The translations under genes and the position numbers were made by a program. A stretch of DNA of 64,000 bases from Luminiphilus syltensis NOR5-1B (lineage in GTDB: Bacteria > Pseudomonadota > Gammaproteobacteria > Pseudomonadales > Halieaceae): contig NZ_DS999411.1 in NCBI RefSeq assembly GCF_000158175.1, forward strand, positions 125,616 through 189,615. Direction: 5' to 3'. The notes beneath the pieces are model-generated. The model had not been told where the DNA came from. It worked only from the letters and a program-made list of their open reading frames with translations, and did not search any database. Shown here in pieces: positions 38,620-48,388 of this stretch. How positions within the stretch are numbered: the first letter of the stretch is position 1; every line of letters begins with the position of its first letter.

Positions 38620-39456
38620 CTAAAAGCCCACAAGAACCAGCGAGAGCGCAAATATCGGGGCGGCCCCGCAAATGCTGTCGAGGCGATCGAGCAGCCCACC
38701 GTGACCGGGGAGCAGGGTTCCGGAGTCCTTCACCGCGCATTCGCGTTTCACCATACTGACCGTCAGATCACCTAATACTGAGGCTCCTGCGGTGGCCAAT
38801 CCAATAATAATGATCGATTCGATACCGATATGGGTATACGCCTTGGGCAGGTTCAGCGCGACGACGACGGCCACCACAATCACGCAGGCAAGCCCTCCCC
38901 AGAGGCCTTCCCAGGTTTTGCCGGGACTCACCGACGGTGCCAGCTTGTGCTTGCCAAATGATCGGCCTGTAAAAAAGGCGCCTATATCCGCCGAGGCAAC
39001 GACAATGACCATTAGCACGAGCAAAATCGCCCCGTGTTGAAGCGTCATTAAATAGACGACGGCCAGCCACGCGAAGCCCAGTACCGCCCACCCCATCAAC
39101 GTCCGAACAGCCGGGTGCCGCCAGAAGCGTGCGGTTCCAGGAAAACTCTCGACGAACAGCAGATAAACACACCACATCAGCCCCGCGCTCCCGAGGAAGG
39201 GCTGCACATCGCTGGCCGTGGGTTTCCCACCGAGATCGACCCAAAACCAAAGGCTCACGGTCAGCATGAGCAGCAATACACTATAAAACGTGCGCAACAT
39301 CGGACGGGTCCAGCCGGCCAGGGCCGCCCACTCCCAGGCGCCGGCTGCCGCGACCAGTGCGAAGAAGAGCGCCAGCAATGGCAGCGGCAAATAGATGACG
39401 GCTGAGAGAAAAAGGGCTACCAGCACCAGCGCAGTGAGTACGCGTTTCCTAAGCAC
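38620..39456 (-). CDS. cdsA: Phosphatidate cytidylyltransferase
   Basis: A 278-residue integral membrane enzyme making CDP-diacylglycerol. The CDS signature is near the C-terminus: KRECAVKDSGTLLPGHGGLLDRLDS. About eight hydrophobic helices precede it. The start is GTG 39456 (VLRKRVLTALVLVAL), with GGGAG 9 bases upstream and overlapping the uppS stop by 8 bases. The much longer open frame to 39834 lies within uppS in another frame and is not part of the protein; ATG 39483 is a less likely start. Confidence 0.95.
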   Translation of the reverse strand: MLRKRVLTALVLVALFLSAVIYLPLPLLALFFALVAAAGAWEWAALAGWTRPMLRTFYSVLLLMLTVSLWFWVDLGGKPTASDVQPFLGSAGLMWCVYLLFVESFPGTARFWRHPAVRTLMGWAVLGFAWLAVVYLMTLQHGAILLVLMVIVVASADIGAFFTGRSFGKHKLAPSVSPGKTWEGLWGGLACVIVVAVVVALNLPKAYTHIGIESIIIIGLATAGASVLGDLTVSMVKRECAVKDSGTLLPGHGGLLDRLDSICGAAPIFALSLVLVGF

Positions 39457-40219
39457 GGTGGCTATCTCCCAGTCGACGCCCATCGTGACCATCAGCGTTC
39501 TTTCGCACCCCAAAACGACGCTCGCGACGCTGGTAATCGGCGATCGCCGCGTCGAGGGTTGTTTCATCAAAATCTGGCCACAGCGTATCGGTGAAAAAGA
39601 ATTCGGAATAGGCCAGATGCCACAGCAGGAAGTTCGACATTCGCTGCTCACCGGCGGTTCTGATGCATAGATCCGGCGGTGGCAGATCGGACAGGGACAA
39701 CTGGGACTCCAGCGTTTCCTCGTTGATCTGGTCGGGCTGCAGGCTCCCTGCCTGAACACTCTCAGCGAGCTGGCGGGCGGCACTGGCAATATCCCAGCGG
39801 CCGCCATAATCCAGTGCCAGCACCAACGTCGCATTGGTATTGTCGGCGGTCGCCGCCTCAGTCACCTCAAAAAGACGTCGCAAACGCGGGCTAAAACGGT
39901 CTCGACGACCCACAATACGCAGTCGGATACCATCGCGCTGAAGTTTCTCCAACTCCGAGCGCAGGTAACGATAGAGCAGCGCCATTAGCGCCCTGACCTC
40001 GGCCTCCGGCCGGCCCCAGTTCTCGCTACTGAAGGCGAACAGTGTCAACACCTCCACGCCTTTCTTCTCGCAGGCCTCCATTACCGCGCGCACGACTTCG
40101 ACACCAGCGCGATGGCCGAGATGACCGGCAATTCCCTGACGGACCGCCCAACGGTTATTGCCATCCATAATGATGGCAATATGCCTGGGGATCGAGGGAG
40201 CCTGTATGGGGGAATTCAC
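39449..40219 (-). CDS. uppS: Undecaprenyl diphosphate synthase
   Basis: A 256-residue cis-prenyltransferase building the C55 lipid carrier for peptidoglycan and O-antigen. It starts with RHIAIIMDGNNRWAVRQG (catalytic Asp). GHRAGVEVVRAVMEAC, TLFAFSSENWGRP and the C-terminal DLCIRTAGEQRMSNFLLW follow. It lies between frr and cdsA and its end overlaps the cdsA start. Confidence 0.97.
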   Translation of the reverse strand: MNSPIQAPSIPRHIAIIMDGNNRWAVRQGIAGHLGHRAGVEVVRAVMEACEKKGVEVLTLFAFSSENWGRPEAEVRALMALLYRYLRSELEKLQRDGIRLRIVGRRDRFSPRLRRLFEVTEAATADNTNATLVLALDYGGRWDIASAARQLAESVQAGSLQPDQINEETLESQLSLSDLPPPDLCIRTAGEQRMSNFLLWHLAYSEFFFTDTLWPDFDETTLDAAIADYQRRERRFGVRKNADGHDGRRLGDSHRA

Positions 40220-40249
40220 GCTAAAGAGGTCTCTGGGCAGCCTGCCGCC

Positions 40250-40807
40250 TCAGATTTCCATGAGATCCGATTCTTTCTCGGACAGTTTTTTCTCAATTTT
40301 GGCGACAAAACCGTCGGTCAGCTTCTGGATCTGCTCTTCGCCGCGGCGTTGCTCATCCTCAGAAATTTCCTTTTCCTTCTCGAGCTCCTTGAGCATTGCC
40401 ATGGCGTCGCGACGGGCATTGCGCACGGAAACCCGGGCAGACTCTGCCTCGCTGCGAGCCTGTTTGATGTAGCCCCTACGGGTCTCCTCGGTCAGCATTG
40501 GCATGGGAATACGAATCACATCCCCCGCCGACGACGGATTGAGACCAAGATCCGAGCGCATGATCGCTTTCTCAATATCTGGCGTGGTCGACTTGTCAAA
40601 GGCGACAACGGTAAGCGTTCGTGCATCCTCAACATTGATGTTAGCCAACTGAATCAACGGTGTATCTGCGCCGTAATACTCAATCCGGATGCTGTCGAGC
40701 AGACTCGGATGCGCGCGGCCCGTCCGGATCTTGTTGAAATTATGGTCGAGGGCCTCCAGCGACTTTTCCATGCGCTCTTCGGCGTCGCTTTGAATATCGT
40801 CAAGCAT
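40250..40807 (-). CDS. frr: Ribosome recycling factor
   Basis: A 185-residue RRF that splits post-termination ribosomes with EF-G. It has [24 protein letters not shown] at the start, the [10 protein letters not shown] turn, and the long helical arm ([10 protein letters not shown] end). ATG 40807 (MLDDIQSD) gives exactly the E. coli length and has GGAG ahead, so it is preferred over ATG 40816. Confidence 0.97.
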   Translation of the reverse strand: MLDDIQSDAEERMEKSLEALDHNFNKIRTGRAHPSLLDSIRIEYYGADTPLIQLANINVEDARTLTVVAFDKSTTPDIEKAIMRSDLGLNPSSAGDVIRIPMPMLTEETRRGYIKQARSEAESARVSVRNARRDAMAMLKELEKEKEISEDEQRRGEEQIQKLTDGFVAKIEKKLSEKESDLMEI

Positions 40808-40864
40808 GAGAATCATCTCCGAAAAATGCGTTAAATGGGGTGGGCGTCACGGCGTCGATCGTTC

Positions 40865-41584
40865 TCATTGAATCAGAGTGCCCTCGGTGCCACCGCGGAC
40901 AATACTCAACAGCGCACCCCGCTCTGCCATATCAAACACCCGTACCGGCATGTCGTGATCGCGGCAGAGACAGATGGCGGTCAGATCCATGACTTCCAGC
41001 TTTTTGTCGAGGACTTCGTCGTAGGTAAGCTGGTCAAACTTGATCGCCTCCGGGTTTTTCATGGGGTCGGTATCGTAGACACCATCAACCTTGGTTGCCT
41101 TGAGTACGACGTCGGCATCAACTTCGATCCCGCGCAGGCATGCCGAGGAGTCGGTGGTGAAAAAAGGATTCCCAGTGCCCGCAGAAAAGATGACGACATC
41201 GCCATTACTGAGAGCACGAATCGCCTTGCGACGGTCATAGTGGTCGACGACACCACTCATTGGAATGGATGACATCACCTGTGTCGCAATATTGGAGCGC
41301 TCAAGCGCATCGCGCAACGCAAGCGCGTTCATAACCGTTGCCAACATGCCCATGTGGTCGCCGGTCACCCTATCGAGGCCTGCGGTTTGCAGGGCAGCAC
41401 CGCGGAACAAGTTACCGCCGCCAACGACCAAGCCTATTTGCACGCCGATACCCACCAACTGGCCTATTTCCAACGCCAAATGATCGAGCACCCTGGGGTC
41501 AATACCAAACGCTTCCTGCCCGGTCAGTGCCTCACCGGACAGCTTCAGCAAAATCCGCTTGTAGACTTTTTCCTTCGCCACCAC
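40865..41584 (-). CDS. pyrH: UMP kinase
   Basis: A 239-residue amino-acid-kinase-fold UMP kinase: [40 protein letters not shown] (phosphate binding), [18 protein letters not shown] and [11 protein letters not shown]. The start is one of two adjacent GTG codons, 41584 or 41581, giving close to the E. coli length of 241; the ATG-initiated frame from 41644 adds 20 non-homologous residues. It lies between tsf and frr, but a terminator sits upstream, so it may have its own promoter. Confidence 0.96.
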   Translation of the reverse strand: MVAKEKVYKRILLKLSGEALTGQEAFGIDPRVLDHLALEIGQLVGIGVQIGLVVGGGNLFRGAALQTAGLDRVTGDHMGMLATVMNALALRDALERSNIATQVMSSIPMSGVVDHYDRRKAIRALSNGDVVIFSAGTGNPFFTTDSSACLRGIEVDADVVLKATKVDGVYDTDPMKNPEAIKFDQLTYDEVLDKKLEVMDLTAICLCRDHDMPVRVFDMAERGALLSIVRGGTEGTLIQ

Positions 41585-41677
41585 TGCACCCTTTATCGCC
41601 CGACGCGGTATCTTACCGGAGATCCGCGGCCGAAGGCAGGACACGGGGATGTAAATATTGGCTCGATAGCGGCATCA

Positions 41678-41704
41678 GAAACAAAAACGGGGCCTAAAGC
41701 CCCG
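41678..41704 (-). terminator. Intrinsic terminator after tsf
   Basis: The minus strand reads CGGGGC-tttag-GCCCCG followed by TTTTTGTTTC. The perfect 6-bp GC stem lies ~30 bases past the tsf stop codon, so it would separate rpsB-tsf from pyrH-frr and the following genes, fully or partly. Confidence 0.8.
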
Positions 41705-41735
41705 CTATTGCATACTGTCTCCGCTCGGTGGCGAT

Positions 41736-42593
41736 TTAACCGTTAAGCTGCGCCGCGACCTCATCGGCAAAATCGACCTTTTCAACCTCAATCCCTTCGC
41801 CGACCTCAAAACGGGTAAATGACGCCACTTCAGCGCCCGCCGCTTTGACCAACTTGCCAACGGTGGTGTCGGGATCCTTGACGAAGGGCTGCTCGGTCAG
41901 GCTGTTTTCTGCCAGGAACTTCCGAATACGACCATCGATCATCTTCTCGATGATCTCCGGTGGCTTGCCCGACTCCGCGGCTTGAGCGGCAAAGATTTCG
42001 CGTTCTTTGGCAACCACGTCCTCGGGCATCTGCTCCGGGGAAACGACCTGCGGGCTGACCGCAGCCACATGCATGGCTACATCACGAGCTAAATCCTGAT
42101 CACCGCCCTTGAGCTCGACCAGAACAGCGATTCGGTTGTTACCGTGCACGTACCCGCCAATGACCCCGGCGTCGCCTGACACCAGCGCCGCCCGTCGCAC
42201 ACTGATATTTTCGCCAATTTTCTGGACCAGCGCCTGACGCGTCTCCTCGATCTCACCGCCGGCAAGCGCCTCGACGTCGTCGAGCTTCTGCGAAAAAGAC
42301 TTCTCGACTACTTGCCCTACAAACGCCAGAAAGCTGTCATCGCGAGCAACAAAATCGGTTTCGCTGTTGACCTCAACGATAACGCCGTAACTGCCATCGT
42401 CAGCAATGCGGGTAGCAACCACACCGTCTGCAGCTGTGCGGCCCGCCTTTTTGGCCGCTTTCATACCACTGGATTTGCGCAGTTCTTCAATCGCCGCGTC
42501 GATATCACCATTGGCTGCAGTGAGTGCCTTTTTGCACTCGAGCAGACCCAGTCCGGTGCGCTCTCGCAGTTCTTTTACCTGTGATGCAGACAT
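41736..42593 (-). CDS. tsf: Elongation factor Ts
   Basis: A 285-residue nucleotide exchange factor for EF-Tu. The N-terminal UBA-like domain is [22 protein letters not shown]. The core carries [15 protein letters not shown], the TDFVA motif that contacts EF-Tu. It follows rpsB after a 123-base gap that contains a hairpin. Confidence 0.98.
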   Translation of the reverse strand: MSASQVKELRERTGLGLLECKKALTAANGDIDAAIEELRKSSGMKAAKKAGRTAADGVVATRIADDGSYGVIVEVNSETDFVARDDSFLAFVGQVVEKSFSQKLDDVEALAGGEIEETRQALVQKIGENISVRRAALVSGDAGVIGGYVHGNNRIAVLVELKGGDQDLARDVAMHVAAVSPQVVSPEQMPEDVVAKEREIFAAQAAESGKPPEIIEKMIDGRIRKFLAENSLTEQPFVKDPDTTVGKLVKAAGAEVASFTRFEVGEGIEVEKVDFADEVAAQLNG

Positions 42594-42681
42594 GATTCTC
42601 TACCTCGTTGTTGACCCCGGCCCTGCGAGGTCGTAATCAATAATGGCGTTCGCCGGATGCCAGGATCCAGCGCACAACCGG

Positions 42682-42710
42682 GAAAAATGAACGGCCCTAA
42701 CCCAGGGCCG
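42682..42710 (-). terminator. Hairpin between rpsB and tsf (possible attenuator)
   Basis: The minus strand reads CGGCCCT-gggtt-AGGGCCG (42710-42692) then TTCATTTTTCC. The 7-bp GC-rich stem with a broken T tract looks like a partial terminator that would lower tsf expression relative to rpsB, as known for this operon in E. coli. Confidence 0.6.
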
Positions 42711-42716
42711 CAAGGA

Positions 42717-43502
42717 TCAGGCAGGATCGGCCGCCGCAGGCGCCGCGGGCGCTTCGACCGCTGCCTCTTCGGCCTCGGATACCTCGACAAACTCATCGAC
42801 CACGGGAGCCGCTTCGCCAGACTCGCCTTTACCCTCAATCACGGCATCGGCGACCGCTTTGACGTACAGCTTGATGGCGCGAATGGCGTCATCGTTACCG
42901 GGGATGACGTAATCGACGCCATCGGGGTTGCTGTTGGTGTCAACGATGCCAATGACGGGAATACCGAGCTTGTTGGCTTCGGTAATGGCAATACGCTCAT
43001 GGTCCACGTCAATCACGAACAGCGCATCCGGGAGTCCGCCCATGTCCTTGATACCGCCAATAGAACGCTCGAGCTTGTCCTTGGTCCGGGTGCGCATCAG
43101 CGCTTCTTTCTTGGTCAGCTTCTCAAGCGTGCCATCCTTTTCCTGCTCTTCAAGATCGCGGTAACGCTTGATGGAGGAACGGATGGTCTTGTAGTTGGTG
43201 AGCATTCCCCCCAACCAACGATGGCTGACATAAGGCATACCGCAACGGGTGGCGTTCTCTTCGATAATCTTTCCGGCAGCGCGCTTGGTGCCGACAAAAA
43301 GAATCTGATTCTTGTTACCCGCGAGCTTTTTTACGTGGTTAAGCGCATCGTTAAACGCGGGAACCGTGTGCTCGAGGTTGATAATGTGGATCTTGTTGCG
43401 TGCTCCAAAGATGTATTGATCCATCTTTGGATTCCAGAAGCGGGTCTGGTGACCGAAGTGTGCGCCTGCCTGAAGCAGATCGCGCATGCTTACTTGCGAC
43501 AT
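42717..43502 (-). CDS. rpsB: 30S ribosomal protein S2
   Basis: A 261-residue S2: [21 protein letters not shown] start, [37 protein letters not shown] and [19 protein letters not shown]. The C-terminus is an Ala/Glu-rich tail ([19 protein letters not shown]) longer than in E. coli. The start is ATG 43502 with AGGA upstream; the open frame beyond it to 43694 runs through the promoter and leader and is not coding. Confidence 0.98.
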   Translation of the reverse strand: MSQVSMRDLLQAGAHFGHQTRFWNPKMDQYIFGARNKIHIINLEHTVPAFNDALNHVKKLAGNKNQILFVGTKRAAGKIIEENATRCGMPYVSHRWLGGMLTNYKTIRSSIKRYRDLEEQEKDGTLEKLTKKEALMRTRTKDKLERSIGGIKDMGGLPDALFVIDVDHERIAITEANKLGIPVIGIVDTNSNPDGVDYVIPGNDDAIRAIKLYVKAVADAVIEGKGESGEAAPVVDEFVEVSEAEEAAVEAPAAPAAADPA

Positions 43503-43623
43503 AATCATTTCCTGTTTGGGTTTTTCCTCCGCACATCCCGCGAGACCAACTGGAAAATCCAGCACCCGGCTCAGGGTTATCGATGCACGTGTGTCATTAA
43601 GTGCGAGCTGCCGGCGGCAACTG

Positions 43624-43648
43624 CCTCGTGAGCTCTCAGCTCGCGAGG
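43624..43648 (-). promoter_or_regulatory. Hairpin at the 5' end of the rpsB leader
   Basis: The stem is CCTCGCGAGC / GCTCACGAGG (minus strand) with a TGAGA loop; the ten pairs include one A-C mismatch on this strand (G-U if read on the other). It starts within a few bases of the transcription start predicted from the promoter at 43654-43682, and the rpsB start codon is ~120 bases downstream. In E. coli the rpsB leader is a conserved structured region through which S2 represses its own operon; this hairpin is a candidate for that role. Confidence 0.45.
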
Positions 43649-43653
43649 CGCGC

Positions 43654-43682
43654 GTTATACCACAGCGACACCCAAATATGAA
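43654..43682 (-). promoter_or_regulatory. Putative sigma-70 promoter of rpsB-tsf
   Basis: On the minus strand TTCATA (43682-43677), a 17-base spacer, and TATAAC (43659-43654), preceded by TGG to give an extended -10. A GC-only discriminator (GCGCGCGCC) follows, the kind seen at stringently controlled ribosomal promoters. It is divergent from map. Confidence 0.55.
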
Positions 43683-43752
43683 GCAAAGGCGCATAAGATC
43701 ACCAAAACCTGTAGAATCTGCCGCCTGATTTCAATACACACGGATATTTCCC

Positions 43753-44541
43753 ATGCCGGTAACACCCAAAACCCCGGAAGATCTGGAGGGGATGCGCATC
43801 GCAGGCCGGCTGGCAGCCGAGGTTCTGGAGATGATCGAACCCAAAGTCGAGGCGGGAATGACCACAGCCGACCTTGACGCGATCTGCCACGACCACATCG
43901 TCAACGTCCAAAACGCGATTCCAGCGCCCCTCAATTACAACGGATTCCCGAAATCGATCTGCACGTCAGTCAACGATGTTATCTGCCATGGCATTCCCTC
44001 TGAGCGGAAAAGACTGAAAAACGGTGACATCATCAATATTGACGTCACGGTCATCAAAGACGGCTGGCATGGCGATACGAGCATCATGGTCGGGGTTGGC
44101 GACATCGCCCCCCACGCCGAACGCCTGGTGCAGATTACCCAGGAGTGTCTCTACCGGGCACTTGCCCTGGTAAAGCCCGGCGCCACTCTCGGCGATATCG
44201 GGCACGTGATTCAGGAGCACGCCGAGGGCAATTATTACTCGGTGGTTCGCGAGTATTGTGGCCATGGCATCGGCAAAGTATTTCACGAAGAACCGCAGGT
44301 CCTGCACTACGGGAAACCAGGAACAGGACTCGTTCTCGAGCCCGGCATGACATTTACCATCGAACCCATGATCAACGCCGGCAGGCGGCACACCAAACTC
44401 AATGCCAAAGACGGCTGGACGGTCACCACGCGGGACGGACGACTTTCCGCGCAATGGGAACATACGCTCGCCGTCACCGACAATGGCTGTGAGGTGTTCA
44501 CCCGTCGCTCCAACGAAATCTTCCCCGACGGAGTGATCTGA
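43753..44541 (+). CDS. map: Methionine aminopeptidase, type I
   Basis: A 262-residue enzyme removing initiator Met. Metal ligands are visible: IINIDVTVIKDGWHGDTS (two Asp), YCGHGIGKVFHEEPQVLHYG (His and nearby His), TFTIEPMINAG (Glu) and the final Glu in SAQWEHTLAVTDNG. It starts MPVTPKTPEDLEGMRIAG. It is divergent from rpsB and just upstream of glnD, the usual order in gammaproteobacteria. TAGAAT at 43712-43717 may be its -10. Confidence 0.97.
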   Translation: MPVTPKTPEDLEGMRIAGRLAAEVLEMIEPKVEAGMTTADLDAICHDHIVNVQNAIPAPLNYNGFPKSICTSVNDVICHGIPSERKRLKNGDIINIDVTVIKDGWHGDTSIMVGVGDIAPHAERLVQITQECLYRALALVKPGATLGDIGHVIQEHAEGNYYSVVREYCGHGIGKVFHEEPQVLHYGKPGTGLVLEPGMTFTIEPMINAGRRHTKLNAKDGWTVTTRDGRLSAQWEHTLAVTDNGCEVFTRRSNEIFPDGVI

Positions 44542-44544
44542 CCA

Positions 44545-47204
44545 ATGCTGTCTGAAGGCCCCGCTGACTCCGATCTCACCACGCTCATCGAAAGCTGGAA
44601 CGATACCGGGGCGCTTAAGAATGATGCTATCGAGTACCTTGAACGGGTGGATGCGGGGCTGAAAGCGGCGTTCACGCCATTAATCCAGATAAACCCCCTG
44701 CTCCACGGTCGCTCCCAGGCAATCGATACCGTGATGGGGAAACTGTGGCAGGCCTTTATGCCCGATGCCCCGGGCGCTGCGCTGCTTGCCGTGGGTGGAT
44801 ACGGTCGTGGTGAGCTGTACCCAGCCTCCGATATCGATCTGCTCATTCTCCTGGAGGCTCAGCCGTCAGAGGACTTTTGCAGCGCCATCTCAGAACTGAT
44901 CACCCTGGCCTGGGATATTGGGTTGCAGGTCGGTCACAGTGTGCGCACTCTTAAAGAGTGTGAATCGTTGGCCCGGGACGACCTGACCATTATCACCACC
45001 ATGATGGAGGCCCGTACCATCGCTGGTAATGCGAACCTTGCACCTCAGCTCGCCGCACTCATCGCGCCCGAAAATATGTGGCCTTCCGATCAATTTTTTG
45101 CGGCCAAACTAGACGAACAGCGGGCACGCCATACCAAATACGCGAATTCAGAATATCGGCTCGAGCCCAACGTCAAAACATCACCCGGTGGCCTGCGTGA
45201 TATCCAGCTCATCGGCTGGGTGGCCCACCGCCACTACGGAAGTGCCATAGAGCATTTACGCGATGAAGCGTTTCTCAATGACGCCGAGCAGGAGATGCTC
45301 GACAACGGGCGCAACTTTATTGGTCAGGTCCGTTTTGCTCTGCATGTACTATCCGGACGGGATGAAAATCGTTTGCTGTTTGATTTCCAGCGCAAACTAG
45401 CGGCAGAGTGGGGTTTCGAAGACGGTGACAAACTGGCCGTAGAGCAATTTATGCAGGTCTATTATCGCTGGGCACAATCACTGTCCCAGCTCAATGATCA
45501 CCTGATGCAGATCTTTGAACGTAGCATCCTGGCCACCGAAGAAAGCGCGCAACGCACAACGCTGGACGACGATTTCGAGGTCTGCGGCGGACACCTCACA
45601 GCGCTTAACGACAAAGTTTTTGAGCGCTCGCCCGGCAATTTACTGCGCGCCTTTGTCCTCCTCGCGACGCACGAGGACATCATTCGACTGGACGCCGAGA
45701 CCCAGCGCCTGCTCCGGGACTCGACCATCTTATCGATGATCGCTTCCGCGAAGACCCGGAAATAGAGCGCTTTCATGCAACTGCTGGAGTCTCCCTACGG
45801 GCTGACTCGCCATCTCAGAACCATGGCGCGCAATGACGTCCTTGGAAGATATCTCCCGAATTCGGCAAGGTTATCGGCCAGATGCAGTTCGACCTCTTCC
45901 ACACCTACACCGTCGATGCGCACACACTGGAGGTGCTCGCCTACACCCGCCGATTTTATCGCGCCGATTTTACCGATAAATTCCCGGTATCAACCCGCAT
46001 CGCCCAACGACTGCGACGACCCGCACTTTTGTATATTGCCGCGCTCTACCACGATATCGGCAAAGGTCGAGGCGGCGATCACTCCGAACTGGGAGCAGTG
46101 GATGCGCGGGACTTTTGTGAACGCCACAGCATTAACGAGCACGATACTGAACTCATCGTCTGGCTGGTTAAAAACCACCTGCTAATGAGCAGTGTGGCAC
46201 AGCGCAAAGACATCTCGGATCCCGAGGAAATACAGCGGTTTGCTGAATTCTGTGGCAGTGAAGAACGGCTGGACTATTTATATACTCTGACCGTGGCCGA
46301 CATTAACGGTACCAACCCCGAGCTTTGGAATGCCTGGCGGGGCTCACTGCTGCGACAGCTCTACACCGAAACCCGACGAGCACTCGACCGCGGGCTTTCC
46401 AATCCCCTCGGACGCAACCAGGTGATCGAGCAAACCAAGCGCGAAGCCGCCAAACTACTCGAATATCGCGGCTTTTTTGGTGACGATCTCGAGGCCATCT
46501 GGGAGCTTAGGGGCGAAGACTATTTTCTTCGCGAGCGTGCCGAGGATATCGCCTGGCATACCGAGGCGATCGCCGATCATGAGAATATTGAGGCACCCCT
46601 GGTACTGGTGCGCCACCCCCTTGATTCGCCCGTTGCCAACACCACGCAAATTTTCGTCCATGCTCAGGACAAGCCCGAGTTATTGGTTCGAATCTGTATA
46701 GAGCTCGAGCTCCTGCATCTCAGCATCCATGACGCACGCATCTACACGGGCACCGACGGCGCAACTCTCAACACGTTTTACGTACTGAATTCCGACGGAT
46801 CACCGATCGCCAGCGACGAGGCGAATCTTGACTATATCCGCAGCTCAATCGAGACGGGGCTCGCGAGTAATAAATCCCGGTCGAGCACCCGGCGTACCCC
46901 GCGACAACTAAAGTCCTTCGTCATGCCCACCGAGACCCATATTCGTCAGGATCTTGATCGTGGCTGGACCATACTTGAAGTGGCCACACCGGACAGGCCC
47001 GGGTTACTCGCGCGGCTGGGCGCTCTTTTCATCGACCACGGTGTGGCCTTGCAGAGTGCAAAAATCCAAACCCTGGGCGAGCGCGTCGAGGATGTGTTCT
47101 TTGTGACTGACATGCAGGGTCGGGCGCTGACCAACAACACGACGCTCGAGCATTTGCAGACAGCGATCCGTGAGACACTCGATGGCGAGATGAAGCAACA
47201 ATGA
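44545..47204 (+). pseudogene. glnD: glnD (PII uridylyltransferase/uridylyl-removing enzyme), interrupted by frameshifts
   Basis: Together the region encodes ~886 residues, the length of E. coli GlnD (890), which uridylylates PII when glutamine is low and reverses this when high. Part 1 (44545-45765) has the nucleotidyltransferase motif GGYGRGELYPASDIDLLILL. Part 2 (ATG 45882 onward) has the HD domain (AALYHDIGKGRGGDHSELG) and two C-terminal ACT domains (ILEVATPDRPGLLARLGALF). Between them the frame changes three times in about 130 bases: near 45730 (IDDRFREDPEIERF continues in another frame), near 45772 (MQLLESPYGLTRHLRTMARN back in the first frame) and near 45857 (EFGKVIGQMQFDLFHTYTVD). Each fits gain or loss of one base in a short homopolymer, so sequencing error is as likely as real inactivation. 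The glnD stop overlaps the dapC start (ATGA). Confidence 0.92.
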
Positions 47205-48388
47205 ATCCAGGTCTCGCCGCATTACAACCCTACCCGTTTGAACGCCTTCGCGCATTGACTGCAAACGTCAGCCGCGCAGACGTCTCACCGTTAACACTGA
47301 CGATCGGCGAGCCGCAGCACGCACCACCACCTGACGTCATCGAAGCGCTATCGCGGGCGCTGGATGGCGTGAGTCGTTACCCCCTTACCGCGTCGAGTGA
47401 TGCGTTACGGGGCGCGATCGCCCGGTGGCTGGAAGCGCGCTTCGGGCTGGAGCATGTCGACTCCAGCGCGCAGGTTTTACCGGTGAATGGCACTCGCGAA
47501 GCATTATTTGCCATTGCTCAGGTACTGGTCAGCCCGGGGTCGCCGGGGCAGGTCATCGCGCCCAATCCGTTTTATCAAATTTATGAAGGTGCAGCGCTTC
47601 TTGCAGGCACCAAACCACGGTTCGTCGGGGTATCGGCTGAAAACGGTTTCCTACCGGATTTCTCCGCACTGACCGCCGACGACTGGCAGGCATGCGAGTT
47701 ACTCTACCTCTGTACGCCCGGCAACCCCGCGGGCGCCGTAATACCCGAGGCCCAACTGCAAGCGTTGATCCGACTGGCGGAAGAGTACGATTTCATGATC
47801 GCCAGCGACGAGTGTTACAGCGAGATCTATCCCGACGAGGCCCAACCACCGGTGGGCATTCTTCAGGCCGCACACGCGATGGGTAACACCGATTTCAAAC
47901 ACTGCCTCGCGTTTCATAGTCTGTCGAAACGATCCAGCTTGCCCGGTCTGCGCTCGGGCTTTGTCGCCGGTGATGCCGATGTACTGAAACAGTTTCTTCG
48001 CTATCGCACCTACCATGGCTGTGCCATGCCACCGCATCATCAGGTAGCCAGCATCCATGCCTGGTCGGATGAGACCCATGTCGTGGCAAATCGTGCGCTG
48101 TATCGAGAAAAATTTGATCGGGTACTACCGATTCTCGAGCCGGTGCTGGCGGTAGCGCGGCCAGAGGCAGGATTTTACCTGTGGCCAGAAACCGCGGGTG
48201 ACGACGAGGCCTTTGCGGTTCATTTACTCGAGCAGTGCAATGTTTCAGTGTTGCCGGGGCGTTATCTGGGTCGCGACGTCGATGGAGTCAATCCAGGGGC
48301 CGGTCGCGCGCGGCTGGCGTTGGTCGCCGAACTCGAGCAGTGTGTTGAAGCCGCCCACCGCATCGCAGACTGCCTGTGTCGGGGGTGA
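47201..48388 (+). CDS. dapC: Succinyldiaminopimelate transaminase
   Basis: A 395-residue fold-type I aminotransferase of the DAP/lysine pathway: LQPYPFERLRALTANV start, LTIGEPQHAPPPDV, LPVNGTREALFAIAQ, LYLCTPGNPAGAVIP, ASDECYSEIY, and the PLP lysine in FHSLSKRSSLPGLRSGF. The glnD-dapC-(nth)-arsC-like-dapD order supports DapC over other aminotransferases. Its ATG overlaps the glnD stop. Confidence 0.93.
   Translation: MNPGLAALQPYPFERLRALTANVSRADVSPLTLTIGEPQHAPPPDVIEALSRALDGVSRYPLTASSDALRGAIARWLEARFGLEHVDSSAQVLPVNGTREALFAIAQVLVSPGSPGQVIAPNPFYQIYEGAALLAGTKPRFVGVSAENGFLPDFSALTADDWQACELLYLCTPGNPAGAVIPEAQLQALIRLAEEYDFMIASDECYSEIYPDEAQPPVGILQAAHAMGNTDFKHCLAFHSLSKRSSLPGLRSGFVAGDADVLKQFLRYRTYHGCAMPPHHQVASIHAWSDETHVVANRALYREKFDRVLPILEPVLAVARPEAGFYLWPETAGDDEAFAVHLLEQCNVSVLPGRYLGRDVDGVNPGAGRARLALVAELEQCVEAAHRIADCLCRG

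Noticed and set aside
39457..39834. 126-codon N-terminal extension of CdsA
   Set aside because: It lies in another frame of uppS, has no membrane or CdsA similarity, and a well-placed GTG with a ribosome site begins the true protein at 39456.
42657..43631. Plus-strand open frame of 324 codons across rpsB and its leader
   Set aside because: Antisense to rpsB and its promoter; no family motifs.
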